Source of the DNA: Candidatus Blastococcus massiliensis AP3
GTDB taxonomy: Bacteria > Actinomycetota > Actinomycetes > Mycobacteriales > Geodermatophilaceae
Assembly (NCBI RefSeq): GCF_000582785.1
Contig: NZ_HG931173.1
Coordinates: 929,387 to 993,386, forward strand
DNA: 64,000 nucleotides
Direction of reading: 5' to 3'
The translations under genes and the position numbers were made by a program. This document shows, in pieces, positions 8,372 to 16,690 of the stretch (the stretch's first letter is position 1; each line of letters opens with the position of its first letter). The notes under the pieces were generated by a model. That model saw nothing but the letters and a program-made list of their open reading frames with translations, made no database searches and was not told the origin of the DNA.

Positions 8372-9009
8372 GCGGTCACCCGCCGGCCGACGACCCCGCC
8401 CGAGCGTCCCCGGGAGGCGCGCCACGCCACCACGGCAACCAGGACGACGCCGGCCAGGAGCAGCAGGTGGGCGGCCGCCCGTTCCGGGTGCACGTGACCG
8501 GACGACAGGTCGGCGACGGTGACCGGCACGAGCAGGACGCTGAGGGTGCCGAGGAAGGGAAGGGCGCCGGCCGCGAGCCGGGGCGCCGCGGCCACGGCGA
8601 GGAACGAGGCCCCGACGGCGAGGTTCCAGGCGCCGCTCTCGTGGGCCATGTGCACCGGCGCGCTCATCGCGCCGGCGCCGTGGACGAGCACCGGCCAGGC
8701 CAGCCCCGCCTGCGCCACGCCGACCGCGAGCAGTGCCAGCCGCAGGGCGGTGTCGAGCAACCTGGCGCGGGCGGCCGCGGCCACCCCGGGCAGTTCGCGC
8801 GGCAGCGCCGTCAGCACGGCGGCGGTCAGGTCGGGAACGGCGGGCGCCGGTGCCAGGCGGGCGCGGCGGGTCACCGCGGCGGCGTCGTCCGCCCAGCCGG
8901 CGCACGCCGGGCAGACGGACAGGTGGTCGTCGAGCGCGCGGGCGGGCATTCCGAGCGGCTCGTCGTCGAGACGTGCGGAGAGCGCCTCGCGGAACGGCTG
9001 GCAGGGCAT
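8368..9009 (-). CDS. zf-HC2 domain membrane protein (putative anti-sigma factor)
   Basis: This 213-residue protein starts with a zinc-binding anti-sigma motif, HLSVCPAC (H29, C33, C36, spacing Hx3Cx2C), followed by at least four hydrophobic helices, so it would hold a sigma factor at the membrane. Its gene is divergent from the ECF sigma gene (102 nt between starts) and is the first gene of the copper operon, with a GTGA overlap into CopC-CopD. This arrangement suggests that it antagonises that sigma factor and that the system senses copper or envelope state. Several membrane His residues (HMAHE, HVHPE) could bind metal. Confidence 0.8.
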   Translation of the reverse strand: MPCQPFREALSARLDDEPLGMPARALDDHLSVCPACAGWADDAAAVTRRARLAPAPAVPDLTAAVLTALPRELPGVAAAARARLLDTALRLALLAVGVAQAGLAWPVLVHGAGAMSAPVHMAHESGAWNLAVGASFLAVAAAPRLAAGALPFLGTLSVLLVPVTVADLSSGHVHPERAAAHLLLLAGVVLVAVVAWRASRGRSGGVVGRRVTA

Positions 9010-9110
9010 GCTCCGTTGGTCGTCCGCGGGGGCCCGCTGGTTCCCGCGATCCGGGTCACACTTCCGGGCCCGGTCCCGGCCCGGCACCGCGGGACGACGA
9101 GGATGGAGCC

Positions 9111-9674
9111 GTGGACGACCTCCAGCGCGTCGCGGCCGACGCCGCCGAGGGCGATCCCCTGGCTGCCGCGGCGCTCGTGCGGGCGACCCAGTCCGACGTC
9201 TGGCGGCTCTGCTCCGCGCTGGGCGACCCCGGCTCCGCCGACGACCTGACGCAGGAGACGTTCCTGCGCGCCTTCGAGTCGCTGCACCGGTTCGAGGGGC
9301 GTTCGTCGGTCCGCACCTGGCTGCTGACCATCGCCCGCCGGGTCTGCGCCGACGCCGTCCGGTACCGGCGCCGCCGGCGGCTGACGCTCGTCGGTGACGA
9401 CGACGCCCTGGCCGCGGTGCCGGCCTCCGGGGGCGCGGACCCGACCGGCGAGGGCGCCGCGGTGGCCGACCTGCTGGCCCGGATGGAACCCGACCGGCGG
9501 GAGGCCTTCGCCCTGACCCAGCTGCTCGGGCTGTCCTACGCCGAGGCCGCGGAGGTCGCCGGCTGCGCCGTCGGCACGATCCGCTCCCGGGTGGCGCGTG
9601 GCCGGGCCGACCTCATCGGCTCCCTCGGCGGGGTGGACGAGGGCGACGCGGAGGGCGACTCCGCTCGCAGGTGA
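9111..9674 (+). CDS. ECF-type RNA polymerase sigma factor
   Basis: The 187-residue protein has the two ECF regions. Sigma2 contains DDLTQETFLRAF (about 45-55) and FEGRSSVRTWLLTIARRVCADAVR. Sigma4 has LGLSYAEAAEVAGCAVGTIRSRVARGR (about 142-168), the DNA-reading helix-turn-helix. The GTG start is seven bases after GAGGA. The gene faces away from the zf-HC2 gene and copper operon, so it may direct their transcription; the group resembles M. tuberculosis SigC-like factors, but that is an impression from context. No obvious shared -35/-10 motif for self-regulation was identified in 9010-9110. Confidence 0.9.
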   Translation: MDDLQRVAADAAEGDPLAAAALVRATQSDVWRLCSALGDPGSADDLTQETFLRAFESLHRFEGRSSVRTWLLTIARRVCADAVRYRRRRRLTLVGDDDALAAVPASGGADPTGEGAAVADLLARMEPDRREAFALTQLLGLSYAEAAEVAGCAVGTIRSRVARGRADLIGSLGGVDEGDAEGDSARR

Positions 9675-9705
9675 CGCCCAGGGGGTGCTGTCCGGAGGGC
9701 GACCT

Positions 9706-9743
9706 ATGCTGCCGTCGGCCATGCCACCGCTCCGGGCGGTGGC
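9706..9743 (+). promoter_or_regulatory. Possible -10 element and leader hairpin before the DHA2 exporter
   Basis: TATGCT (9706-9711) fits the actinobacterial -10 consensus TANNNT. It is followed by GCCACCG (9723-9729) paired with CGGTGGC (9737-9743) around a 7-nt loop. The hairpin would sit near the 5' end of an mRNA that then encodes a 16-residue peptide and the exporter, an arrangement that could allow attenuation. No -35 box is evident. Confidence 0.35.
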
Positions 9744-9771
9744 CGCCGACCGAACCGAGAAGGAGCCCCGC

Positions 9772-9822
9772 GTGCCCTTCGACCTGACACCCGAGGACTC
9801 GCGCTCCTCAGGGATCGGCTAG
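9772..9822 (+). CDS. 16-residue leader peptide frame upstream of the exporter
   Basis: GTG at 9772 is preceded by a strong AGGAG (9761-9765, six bases away) and opens a short frame reading VPFDLTPEDSRSSGIG before TAG at 9820. The exporter ATG follows nine bases later in another frame and has no good Shine-Dalgarno of its own. The best ribosome site in the region thus belongs to this tiny frame, which suggests translational coupling or leader-peptide control. I do not recognise the peptide. It may instead be the remnant of a longer start region. Confidence 0.4.
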   Translation: MPFDLTPEDSRSSGIG

Positions 9823-9830
9823 CCGCCGCG

Positions 9831-11246
9831 ATGACCGGCGCCGGGGATCCCGCTCCCGCCTCGGTCGCGCTCGGCACCGCCGGCGGGCGGTGGCTGCTCA
9901 CCGCCACGGTGCTCGCCTCCGGGATGGCGTTCCTGGACGCCACCGCCGTCCAGGTCGCGCTGCCGACGCTGGGCCGCGAACTCGGCGCCTCGCTGTCGGA
10001 CCTGCAGTGGATCGTCAACGGCTACCTGCTCCCGCTGGCCGCGCTCATCCTGCTCGGCGGCTCGCTCGGTGACCGCTACGGCCGGCGCCGGGTCTTCCTG
10101 ATCGGCGTCACCTGGTTCGCGGCGGCGTCGCTGCTGTGCGGGCTGGCCCAGACCCCGGGCCAGCTCATCGCCGCCCGGGCGCTGCAGGGGATCGGGGGCG
10201 CGCTCCTGACCCCCGGCAGCCTGTCCCTCATCCAGTCCTCGTTCCGCCCCGGCGACCGGGCACCCGCGATCGGGGTGTGGTCGTCGCTCTCGGGCGTGGC
10301 CGGGCTCGTGGGCCCGTTCCTCGGCGGCGTGCTGATCGACCTGGTCAGCTGGCGGCTGGTCTTCCTGCTCAACGTGCCGCTGGCCGTCCTCGTGGTCGTC
10401 GTCGCCGGGCGGCACGTGCCGGAGAGCCGCGACCCGGGGGCGCATGGTCGCTTCGACGTCCCGGGCGCGGTGCTGGGCGCGGTCGCCCTGGGGGCGCTCA
10501 CCTACGCGCTGATCACCGCCGGGGAGGGCGGCGGGTCCGCCGTGGCGTTCGCGCTGGCCGGAGCGGCCGGGGCCGGCGTGCTCTTCGTCGTCCGCGAGCA
10601 GAGGACGCCCGCCCCCGTGCTGCCGCTGCGGTTGTTCGCCGACCGGCAGTTCACCGGCGCCAACCTGGCCACCTTCGCCGTCTACGGAGCACTCGGGGGC
10701 AGTTCGCTGTTCCTCGTGCTCCAACTGCAGGGGGTGCTCGGCTACGGCGCGACGGCGGCGGGTGCGGCGACGCTGCCGACCATCCTGCTGATCACGCTGC
10801 TCTCGCCCCAGGCCGGCGCGCTCGCCCAGCGGATCGGGCCACGGCTGCCGATGAGCGCCGGACCGCTGACCGTGGCCGTCGGCACGGTCCTGCTCGTCGG
10901 CGTGGACGGCGGAGCCCCCTACTGGGTCGAGGTGCTGCCCGGCACCGTCCTGCAGGGCCTCGGGATGGCGCTCACGGTGGCGCCGCTGACGGCCAGCGTC
11001 CTGGGCGCCGCCCCCGACACGCTGGCCGGCGTCGCCAGCGGCGTGAACAACGCCGTGGCCCGCTCGGCCCAGCTGCTGACCGTGGCCGCGCTGCCCGTGA
11101 CGGTGGGGCTCTCCGGGGACGACTACGCGCTGCCGGACGCGCTGACGGAGGGGTACCGCGCGGCCATGCTGCTCTGCGCCGCGATGTTCGCGGCGGGCGG
11201 CGCGGTGGCGTGGGCGACGATCCGGAACGACGTCCTGCGCTCCTGA
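9831..11246 (+). CDS. MFS transporter, DHA2 family (drug:H+ antiporter, 14 helices)
   Basis: The 471-residue membrane protein has MFS motif A (GGSLGDRYGRRRVF) between helices 2 and 3, the antiporter motif C as GLVGPFLGGVLID in helix 5, and a DAT near the first helix, as in EmrB/QacA exporters. Hydrophobic segments run to the C-terminus, consistent with 14 helices. It probably exports a drug or metabolite by proton exchange; the substrate is unknown. It follows the ECF sigma gene by 156 nt, but has its own -10-like site, hairpin and short leader frame, so it is probably regulated separately. Confidence 0.88.
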   Translation: MTGAGDPAPASVALGTAGGRWLLTATVLASGMAFLDATAVQVALPTLGRELGASLSDLQWIVNGYLLPLAALILLGGSLGDRYGRRRVFLIGVTWFAAASLLCGLAQTPGQLIAARALQGIGGALLTPGSLSLIQSSFRPGDRAPAIGVWSSLSGVAGLVGPFLGGVLIDLVSWRLVFLLNVPLAVLVVVVAGRHVPESRDPGAHGRFDVPGAVLGAVALGALTYALITAGEGGGSAVAFALAGAAGAGVLFVVREQRTPAPVLPLRLFADRQFTGANLATFAVYGALGGSSLFLVLQLQGVLGYGATAAGAATLPTILLITLLSPQAGALAQRIGPRLPMSAGPLTVAVGTVLLVGVDGGAPYWVEVLPGTVLQGLGMALTVAPLTASVLGAAPDTLAGVASGVNNAVARSAQLLTVAALPVTVGLSGDDYALPDALTEGYRAAMLLCAAMFAAGGAVAWATIRNDVLRS

Positions 11247-11304
11247 TCCCACTGGGTGGACCGGCTTTGTCGTATAAGCGCATCGGTCTGGTAGACATAT
11301 CGCC

Positions 11305-11391
11305 GTGACGCGGACGACGACGCTGCTCCTGGTGAGCCGCCTGCACGTCGACCTGCTGCGCGTCTGCACCGCCGCCTGTCCGGGCTGCTGA
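11305..11391 (+). CDS. Putative cysteine-responsive leader peptide
   Basis: GTG at 11305 opens a 28-codon frame containing LLLVSRLHVDLLRV and ending CTAACPGC with TGA at 11389. The SRxHVDLxR core followed by Ala/Cys is the hallmark of actinobacterial leader peptides found ahead of sulfur metabolism operons, where ribosome stalling at Cys codons reports cysteine shortage. Three Cys codons lie in the last eight. AT-rich sequence (TAGACATAT, 11292-11300) ends four bases before the GTG, so a leaderless or near-leaderless transcript is possible. The TauE/SafE permease begins 91 nt after the stop. Confidence 0.72.
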   Translation: MTRTTTLLLVSRLHVDLLRVCTAACPGC

Positions 11392-11482
11392 TCTCCGCGC
11401 CGTCCCCGGCGCCCTCTCGTCTCACCCCTTCTCCGCGGGCCCCGTGCGCCCGCGCCTCTCCTGAGACCCGGAGTCAGTCCCC

Positions 11483-12490
11483 GTGAAGACGCTCGTCCTG
11501 CTCGCCCTCGTCGGCCTGGGCGCCCAGCTCGTCGACGGCAGCCTCGGCATGGCCTACGGCGTCACCTCGACGACGCTGCTGCTGGCCATCGGCACCAACC
11601 CGGCGCTCGCCTCGGCCACCATCCACCTCGCCGAGATCGGGACGACCCTGACCTCCGGGCTGTCCCACTGGAAGTTCGGCAACGTCGACTGGAAGGTCGT
11701 CGCCAAGATCGGCATCCCCGGCGCGGTCGGGGCCTTCGCCGGCGCGACGTTCCTGTCCGGCCTGTCGACCGAGCTGGCCGCCCCGGTCATGTCCCTGATC
11801 CTGGTGACGCTCGGCGTCTACCTGCTGGTCCGGTTCACCCTGCGCGGCATCGACCGGCGCAACCTGGGCAAGCCCGTCCGCAAGCGCTTCCTCGGCCCGC
11901 TGGGCCTGGTCGCCGGCTTCGTCGACGCCACCGGGGGCGGCGGCTGGGGTCCGGTCGGCACGCCGGCGCTGCTGGCCAGCGGGCGGATGGAGCCCCGCAA
12001 GGTCATCGGATCGGTCAGCACCGCGGAGTTCCTGGTCGCCCTGTCCGCCAGCCTCGGGTTCCTGGTCGCGCTGGGTTCCCAGGGGATCAACTTCGCGTGG
12101 GTGACAGCCCTGCTCGTGGGTGGGTCCATCGCCGCACCGATCGCGGCCTGGCTGGTGCGGCACATCCCGCCGCGCATGCTCGGCTCCTTCGTCGGCGGCC
12201 TCATCATCCTCACGAACTCCCGGACACTGCTCCGGAGCGACTGGATCGACGCCGGCGACGCCACTCGCTACGCCGTCTACGCGGCCATCGCGGCGGTGTG
12301 GGTGCTGGCGGTCGTGCACTCCTTCCGCGCGTACCGCAGGGACCGCGCCCTGGAGTCGGCCGAGGCGGTCGCCGAGCAGGTCGAGCAGGTCGAGCAGGTC
12401 GAGCAGGTCGAGCGCAACGTCGTCGCCGAGCTGCCGCAGCCCGTCGCCGGGCCCGTCCCGGCCGGCCGCCCGAGCGCCCCCCGCGACTAG
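11483..12490 (+). CDS. TauE/SafE family sulfite/sulfonate-type permease
   Basis: The 335-residue protein has the duplicated TauE/SafE fold: two halves of about four helices each. The first half has GSLGMAYGVTSTTLLLAIG and the second GFVDATGGGGWGPVGTPALLASG, the typical Gly-rich re-entrant segments. TauE/SafE proteins move sulfite, sulfoacetate or other organosulfur anions. The leader peptide upstream supports a sulfur role regulated by cysteine supply. The C-terminal tail after the last helix is cytosolic, charged and contains a four-fold EQV repeat. Its stop codon shares four bases (CTAG) with that of the convergent epimerase gene. Confidence 0.87.
   Translation: MKTLVLLALVGLGAQLVDGSLGMAYGVTSTTLLLAIGTNPALASATIHLAEIGTTLTSGLSHWKFGNVDWKVVAKIGIPGAVGAFAGATFLSGLSTELAAPVMSLILVTLGVYLLVRFTLRGIDRRNLGKPVRKRFLGPLGLVAGFVDATGGGGWGPVGTPALLASGRMEPRKVIGSVSTAEFLVALSASLGFLVALGSQGINFAWVTALLVGGSIAAPIAAWLVRHIPPRMLGSFVGGLIILTNSRTLLRSDWIDAGDATRYAVYAAIAAVWVLAVVHSFRAYRRDRALESAEAVAEQVEQVEQVEQVERNVVAELPQPVAGPVPAGRPSAPRD
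12374..12409 (+). repeat. Four tandem copies of a 9-bp unit inside the permease tail
   Basis: GAGCAGGTC is repeated four times exactly in frame and encodes Glu-Gln-Val four times (residues 298-309). The exact nucleotide identity implies recent slippage or expansion; the peptide is a short charged helix in a variable tail. Confidence 0.9.
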
Positions 12491-13473
12491 GAACGAGTGT
12501 GTCCGGAGGCGAGCAGGTGCGCCTCCAGGTCCTCCGGCAGGCCGGGCCCCGGCTGCGCCGCCGGCGGGCGTCCGTGCTCCTGCAGCCACGTCCAGGTGTC
12601 GGCCACCGACTCGCGCAGCGGTCGGCCCGGCAGCCCCAGCTCCCGGGCACGGGTGGTGTCCACGTCCCAGGCCGTGACAGCGACGTCGCGCGGTAGCCAC
12701 AGCGGCAGGTGCGTCCACGGCTGCACACCGGCGCCGAGCAGTTCGGCCTCGGGCAGCGGCACCCACTCCGCGTCGCTGCCGGTGACCTCCCGGCAGGTCT
12801 CGAGGAGGCCGCCGAGGGTGGTCATGCCGACCGGGCCGGTCGCGTTGACCGCCCCGGAACGCCCCTGCTCGGCCATCTCCACCAGCCAGCCGGCGAGGTC
12901 GCGGGCGTCGACCAGCGCGATCGGCTGGGCGAGGGCGTCCGGCACGACGACACGCCCGCCACGGGCGATCCGCTCCAGCCACCAGCCGAGCCGGTGGACG
13001 GGGTCGGAGGGCCCGACCAGGAGACCCGCGCGGGCGGTGAGGAACCGGTCGCCGAGCGCCCCGGCGAGGGTCCGCTCGGCGTCGGCCTTGATCGGCCCGT
13101 ACTCGTCGTCGTCGCCGTCCCACACGGGCTCGGAGTCCTCGGGCCCGATCGGCCCTGGGGGCCAGTTCCGGTAGGCGTTGAGGCTGCTGACGAAGGCGTA
13201 GCCGCGCACCCCGGTCAGCGCCGCGGCGGCGTTCCGCCCGGCCTCCCGCGTCTGGCAGGAGGTGTCGACGACGAGGTCCGGCGGCCCCCACGACTCCAGC
13301 GCACGCGGCAGCGCGTCGGGGTCGTCCCGGTCGCCGTGCAGCGGCAGCGCGCCCTCGGGCGGCCCACCGGAGATCCCGCGGGTGAACGTGGCGACGTCGT
13401 GGCCGCGCTCGAGCGCCGCCGTCGCCACGTGCCGGCCGAGGAAGTGGGTGCCACCGAGGACCAGGAGCCGCAT
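12487..13473 (-). CDS. NAD-dependent epimerase/dehydratase family protein
   Basis: The 328-residue protein starts with the Rossmann motif LVLGGTHFLGRHVA (GGTxFxG), as in extended short-chain dehydrogenases of the CDS-like/isoflavone-reductase-like group. The YxxxK catalytic pair appears as EYGPIKADAE near residue 125. The mid region LVDARDLAGWLVEMAE is typical of the same group. It probably reduces or epimerises a small metabolite with NAD(P)H, but the substrate is unknown. It is transcribed toward the permease gene and the two stop codons overlap in CTAG, so no terminator fits between them. Confidence 0.82.
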   Translation of the reverse strand: MRLLVLGGTHFLGRHVATAALERGHDVATFTRGISGGPPEGALPLHGDRDDPDALPRALESWGPPDLVVDTSCQTREAGRNAAAALTGVRGYAFVSSLNAYRNWPPGPIGPEDSEPVWDGDDDEYGPIKADAERTLAGALGDRFLTARAGLLVGPSDPVHRLGWWLERIARGGRVVVPDALAQPIALVDARDLAGWLVEMAEQGRSGAVNATGPVGMTTLGGLLETCREVTGSDAEWVPLPEAELLGAGVQPWTHLPLWLPRDVAVTAWDVDTTRARELGLPGRPLRESVADTWTWLQEHGRPPAAQPGPGLPEDLEAHLLASGHTRS

Positions 13474-13531
13474 GGGCCCACCTCAGCCGACCCGCTCCCC
13501 CGTCGTCCAGCCGGTTCGCGGCCGGCGCAAC

Positions 13532-14074
13532 TCACACCGCGCGGCGGTACTCCGGCACCTGCGGCAGCGGCGTCGACCGGGCGGCGGCCAGGACCATCTG
13601 CGGCGAGCGCGGCAGGCCACGGCGGGTGCACAGCCGCAGCGCCCGCGCCCCGGTCAGCACGTCGGTCTCCGGCGGGACGACCAGCAGGTCGGCGCGCGCG
13701 TTGCCGCCGTTCCAGGTCAGGCAGACCACCTGCGGATCCATGCTGCGGAACCCGCCGGTGCGCACCACGCGGTCGGCGACGACGAGCTTGCGCTCCGCCG
13801 GCTGCCAGGCCTCCAGGGAGTAGGTGAACCGCTCGACCCGGACACCGCGCCGGTCGAGCTCCGCGATCAGCTCCGGCAGTTCGACCTGCAGGTCGCGGCT
13901 GCGCGGGAACCAGGCGCCGTCGAACGCGGAGTTCCCGTCGCCGGCGCCGTCCCGCAGGCTCACCCGCACATCGATGCCGCCCCGGAACCTGTTCTCCACC
14001 GGAGCCGTACGGGTGATCGTCGTCAATGCGCTCGGCCGCCTCTCGTGCTCTCGTCCCCCGGGGTCATGACCCAT
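13532..14074 (-). CDS. DUF5994-like protein
   Basis: The core sequence GAWFPRSRDLQVELPELIAELDRRGV matches the actinobacterial DUF5994 pattern (G-A-W-W/F-P-R-S-R-D followed by ELP). No membrane segment or known active site is visible, and function is unknown. The start is uncertain. ATG at 14074 gives 180 residues but begins with a Gly/Arg-rich stretch; a TTG at 14026 gives 164 residues starting LTTITRTAPVENRF and may be nearer the real start. It lies downstream of typA in the same direction, separated by the palindromic element at 14196-14254. Confidence 0.62.
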   Translation of the reverse strand: MGHDPGGREHERRPSALTTITRTAPVENRFRGGIDVRVSLRDGAGDGNSAFDGAWFPRSRDLQVELPELIAELDRRGVRVERFTYSLEAWQPAERKLVVADRVVRTGGFRSMDPQVVCLTWNGGNARADLLVVPPETDVLTGARALRLCTRRGLPRSPQMVLAAARSTPLPQVPEYRRAV

Positions 14075-14195
14075 GACCCCGGCGAGAACGTAAGCGGGCC
14101 ACCGCGCGTGTCCCGGGGAGCGTCGGCCCCGCGCGCCGGGCCCTTCCGGCCGGTCGTCACGACCCGTGCGCGGCTCGCCACCCGCCAGAAAAGGG

Positions 14196-14254
14196 CGAGA
14201 TCTGCACAGTGGCCCCCATCCGAGGCGCTGATGAGGGCCACTGTGCAGATCTCG
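14196..14254 (-). repeat. Palindromic intergenic element, copy 1
   Basis: A 20-bp perfect stem (14196-14215 with 14235-14254) continues, after one C-A mismatch, as a 4-bp CATC/GATG stem around a 9-nt loop. The outer arm begins CGAGATCTGCACA. A second copy with the same design is at 46206-46263 in the opposite orientation. Here it lies 17 nt after the typA stop, and in that direction is followed by CCCTTTTC, so it may end typA transcription. Confidence 0.85.
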
Positions 14255-14271
14255 TCGTGCGGGAGTGTGGG

Positions 14272-16164
14272 TCAGGAGGGCTTGGGCTTCTTGTTCTTGG
14301 CCTTGCCGCGCTCGGTCTGGTCGAGGATCACCTTGCGGATGCGGACGGTGGCCGGGGTGACCTCGACGCACTCGTCCTCGGCGCAGAACTCCAGCGCCTG
14401 CTCCAGGTTCAGCACCCGCGGCGGGATCAGCCGCTCGAGCTCCTCGGAGGTGCTCTTGCGCATGTTGGTGAGCTTCTTCTCCTTGGTGATGTTCACGTCC
14501 ATGTCGTCCGGACGGGAGTTCTCACCGACGATCATGCCCTCGTAGACCTCGGTGCCCGGCTGCACCATGAGCGAGCCGCGCTCCTGCAGCGAGAACATCG
14601 AGTACGTCGTCGCCACGCCCTGGCGGTCGGCGACCAGCGAGCCGGTCGGCCGGGCACGCATGTCCCCCAGCCACGGCTCGTAGCCCTCGAGGTTGTGGTT
14701 GAGGACGCCGGTGCCGCGGGTCTCGGTGAGGAACTCGGTGCGGAAGCCGATGAGGCCGCGGGACGGGACCATGTACTCCATCCGCGCCCAGCCGGTGTCG
14801 TGGTGCACCAGGTTCTCCAGCCGCGCGCGACGGGTCGCCAGCGCCTGGGTCAGCGTGCCGACGTACTCGCCCGGGGTGTCGATGGTGACGCGCTCGACCG
14901 GCTCGTGCAGCTTGCCGTCGATCTCCTTGGTGACGACGGTCGGCCGGCCGACGGTGAGCTCGAACTCCTCGCGGCGCAGCTGCTCGACGAGGATGGCCAG
15001 CGCCAGCTCGCCGCGGCCCTGCATCTCCCACGTGTCGGGGCGGTCGGTGGGCAGCATGCGCACCGAGACGTTGCCGACCAGCTCCTGGTCGAGGCGGTTC
15101 TTGATCAGGCGGGCGGTGAGCTTCTTGCCCGACTTGCCGGCCAGCGGCGCGGTGTTGATGCCGATGGTGATCGAGATCGACGGCTCGTCGACGGTCAGCG
15201 GCGGCAGCGGGCGCGGGTCGTTCGGGTCGGCGAGCGTGTCGCCGATCATGACGTCCTCGATGCCGGCGATCGCGACCAGCTCACCGGGACCGGCGCTCTC
15301 GGCCGGCGTGCGGGTGAGGCCCTCGGTGACGAGCAGCTCGGTGATCTTGACGTTCTTGATCGTGCCGTCGGTGCGGCACCAGGCGACCTGCTGGCCGCTC
15401 TTCATGGTGCCGGAGTGGATGCGCAGCAGCGCCAGGCGGCCGAGGTAGGGCGAGGCGTCGAGGTTGGTGACCTGCGCGCGCAGCGGCTCCTCGGCGTCGT
15501 AGACCGGCGCCGGGATGGTGTCCAGCAGCGTCTTGACCAGCGGACCGAGGTCCTCGCTGTCGGGCTCCGAGCCGTTCTCCGGGCGGGTCAGCGAGGCCTT
15601 CCCGCTGCGACCGCTGCAGTAGACGATCGGGAACTCGAGGGCGTCGGCGTCGAGGCCGGCGTCCTCCATGAGCTCCATGAACAGCTCGTAGCACTCGTCG
15701 ACGACCTCGGCGATGCGCGCGTCGGCGCGGTCGGTCTTGTTGACCGCGAGGATGACCGGCATCCCCTTGGCCAGCGCCTTGCGCAGCACGAAGCGGGTCT
15801 GCGGGAGCGGGCCCTCGGAGGAGTCGACGAGCAGGCAGACGCCGTCGACCATCGACAGGCCGCGCTCGACCTCGCCACCGAAGTCGGCGTGACCGGGGGT
15901 GTCGACGATGTTGACGACGACGGGGTTGCCGTTCTCGTCGGCCAGGTGGATCGCGGTGTTCTTGGCGAGGATGGTGATGCCGCGCTCACGCTCGAGGTCC
16001 ATCGAGTCCATGACGCGGTCCTGCGTGGAGTCGTTGTCCGTCCCCTCGCCCTTGGCGCGCCCGAGGGCACCTGCCTGGCGGAGGAGGGCGTCGACCAGGG
16101 TCGTCTTGCCGTGGTCGACGTGAGCGATGATCGCCACGTTGCGCAGGTCGTCGCGAGTGGGCAT
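14272..16164 (-). CDS. typA: Translational GTPase TypA/BipA
   Basis: This 630-residue protein has the elongation-factor-like GTPase domain with G1 AHVDHGKTT (14-22), G2 RGITI, G3 [14 protein letters not shown] and G4 NKTDR, followed by the EF-G-like domains and the TypA-specific C-terminal domain. TypA binds the 70S ribosome and aids 50S assembly and growth under stress or cold. The ATG at 16164 has GAGG about 11 bases before it; a GTG four codons earlier lacks such a site. It appears to be a single-gene unit ended by the palindromic element. Confidence 0.96.
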   Translation of the reverse strand: MPTRDDLRNVAIIAHVDHGKTTLVDALLRQAGALGRAKGEGTDNDSTQDRVMDSMDLERERGITILAKNTAIHLADENGNPVVVNIVDTPGHADFGGEVERGLSMVDGVCLLVDSSEGPLPQTRFVLRKALAKGMPVILAVNKTDRADARIAEVVDECYELFMELMEDAGLDADALEFPIVYCSGRSGKASLTRPENGSEPDSEDLGPLVKTLLDTIPAPVYDAEEPLRAQVTNLDASPYLGRLALLRIHSGTMKSGQQVAWCRTDGTIKNVKITELLVTEGLTRTPAESAGPGELVAIAGIEDVMIGDTLADPNDPRPLPPLTVDEPSISITIGINTAPLAGKSGKKLTARLIKNRLDQELVGNVSVRMLPTDRPDTWEMQGRGELALAILVEQLRREEFELTVGRPTVVTKEIDGKLHEPVERVTIDTPGEYVGTLTQALATRRARLENLVHHDTGWARMEYMVPSRGLIGFRTEFLTETRGTGVLNHNLEGYEPWLGDMRARPTGSLVADRQGVATTYSMFSLQERGSLMVQPGTEVYEGMIVGENSRPDDMDVNITKEKKLTNMRKSTSEELERLIPPRVLNLEQALEFCAEDECVEVTPATVRIRKVILDQTERGKAKNKKPKPS

Positions 16165-16262
16165 GCGGAAGGGCACCTCAGGGTGTTCGGGGAAACCGCT
16201 GCGTCGGCTCGCGGCATCTCGTGAAACGGCCGCCGGCCCGGCGACCTTCCCAATCTACGCGC

Positions 16263-16616
16263 TCAGACCGCGTCGACGGTCTCCGCGGACCGATCTGCCA
16301 CCCCGAACGTCACTCCTGCGGCGGTGAGGGTGACCAGACTCACCGCCAGCCAGGCCGGCATCCCGACGCCGATGGCCAGGACGTGGGCCAGCACGAAGGC
16401 ACCGACGTAGAGGGCGGCGAGCGCGACGGCGGTGGCCGGACCCCGCCGGCGGAGCCAGAGCACGCCGGCCGCCAGGCCGGCCGCCGCGAAGACCGCACCG
16501 CCGAGCGCGCGGATGCCGGTGCCCTGCGCGATGCCGAACCCGGCGGCCAGGCCGACGGCGACGAGGACGGCGGAGGGGAGGCGGGTGCGGGCGCGGGTCA
16601 GCGTGGAGCTCGACAT
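16263..16616 (-). CDS. Small integral membrane protein of unknown function
   Basis: This 117-residue protein consists almost wholly of hydrophobic Ala/Val/Leu/Gly stretches that can form four helices, with short Arg-containing loops (TRARTR near the N-terminus and LRRRG in the middle). No family motif is recognised. It lies 98 nt upstream of typA on the same strand and could be cotranscribed with it. Confidence 0.6.
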   Translation of the reverse strand: MSSSTLTRARTRLPSAVLVAVGLAAGFGIAQGTGIRALGGAVFAAAGLAAGVLWLRRRGPATAVALAALYVGAFVLAHVLAIGVGMPAWLAVSLVTLTAAGVTFGVADRSAETVDAV

Positions 16617-16690
16617 GTCACCCAGTCTCCCCGACCCCCGTTGCTGGGATCAGGTCACCTGATCATGGCGCCTCCTCCCTCACGGTGGGC

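Noticed and set aside
14209-16224. Long plus-strand open frame opposite typA
   Set aside because: Antisense shadow of a conserved GTPase gene.
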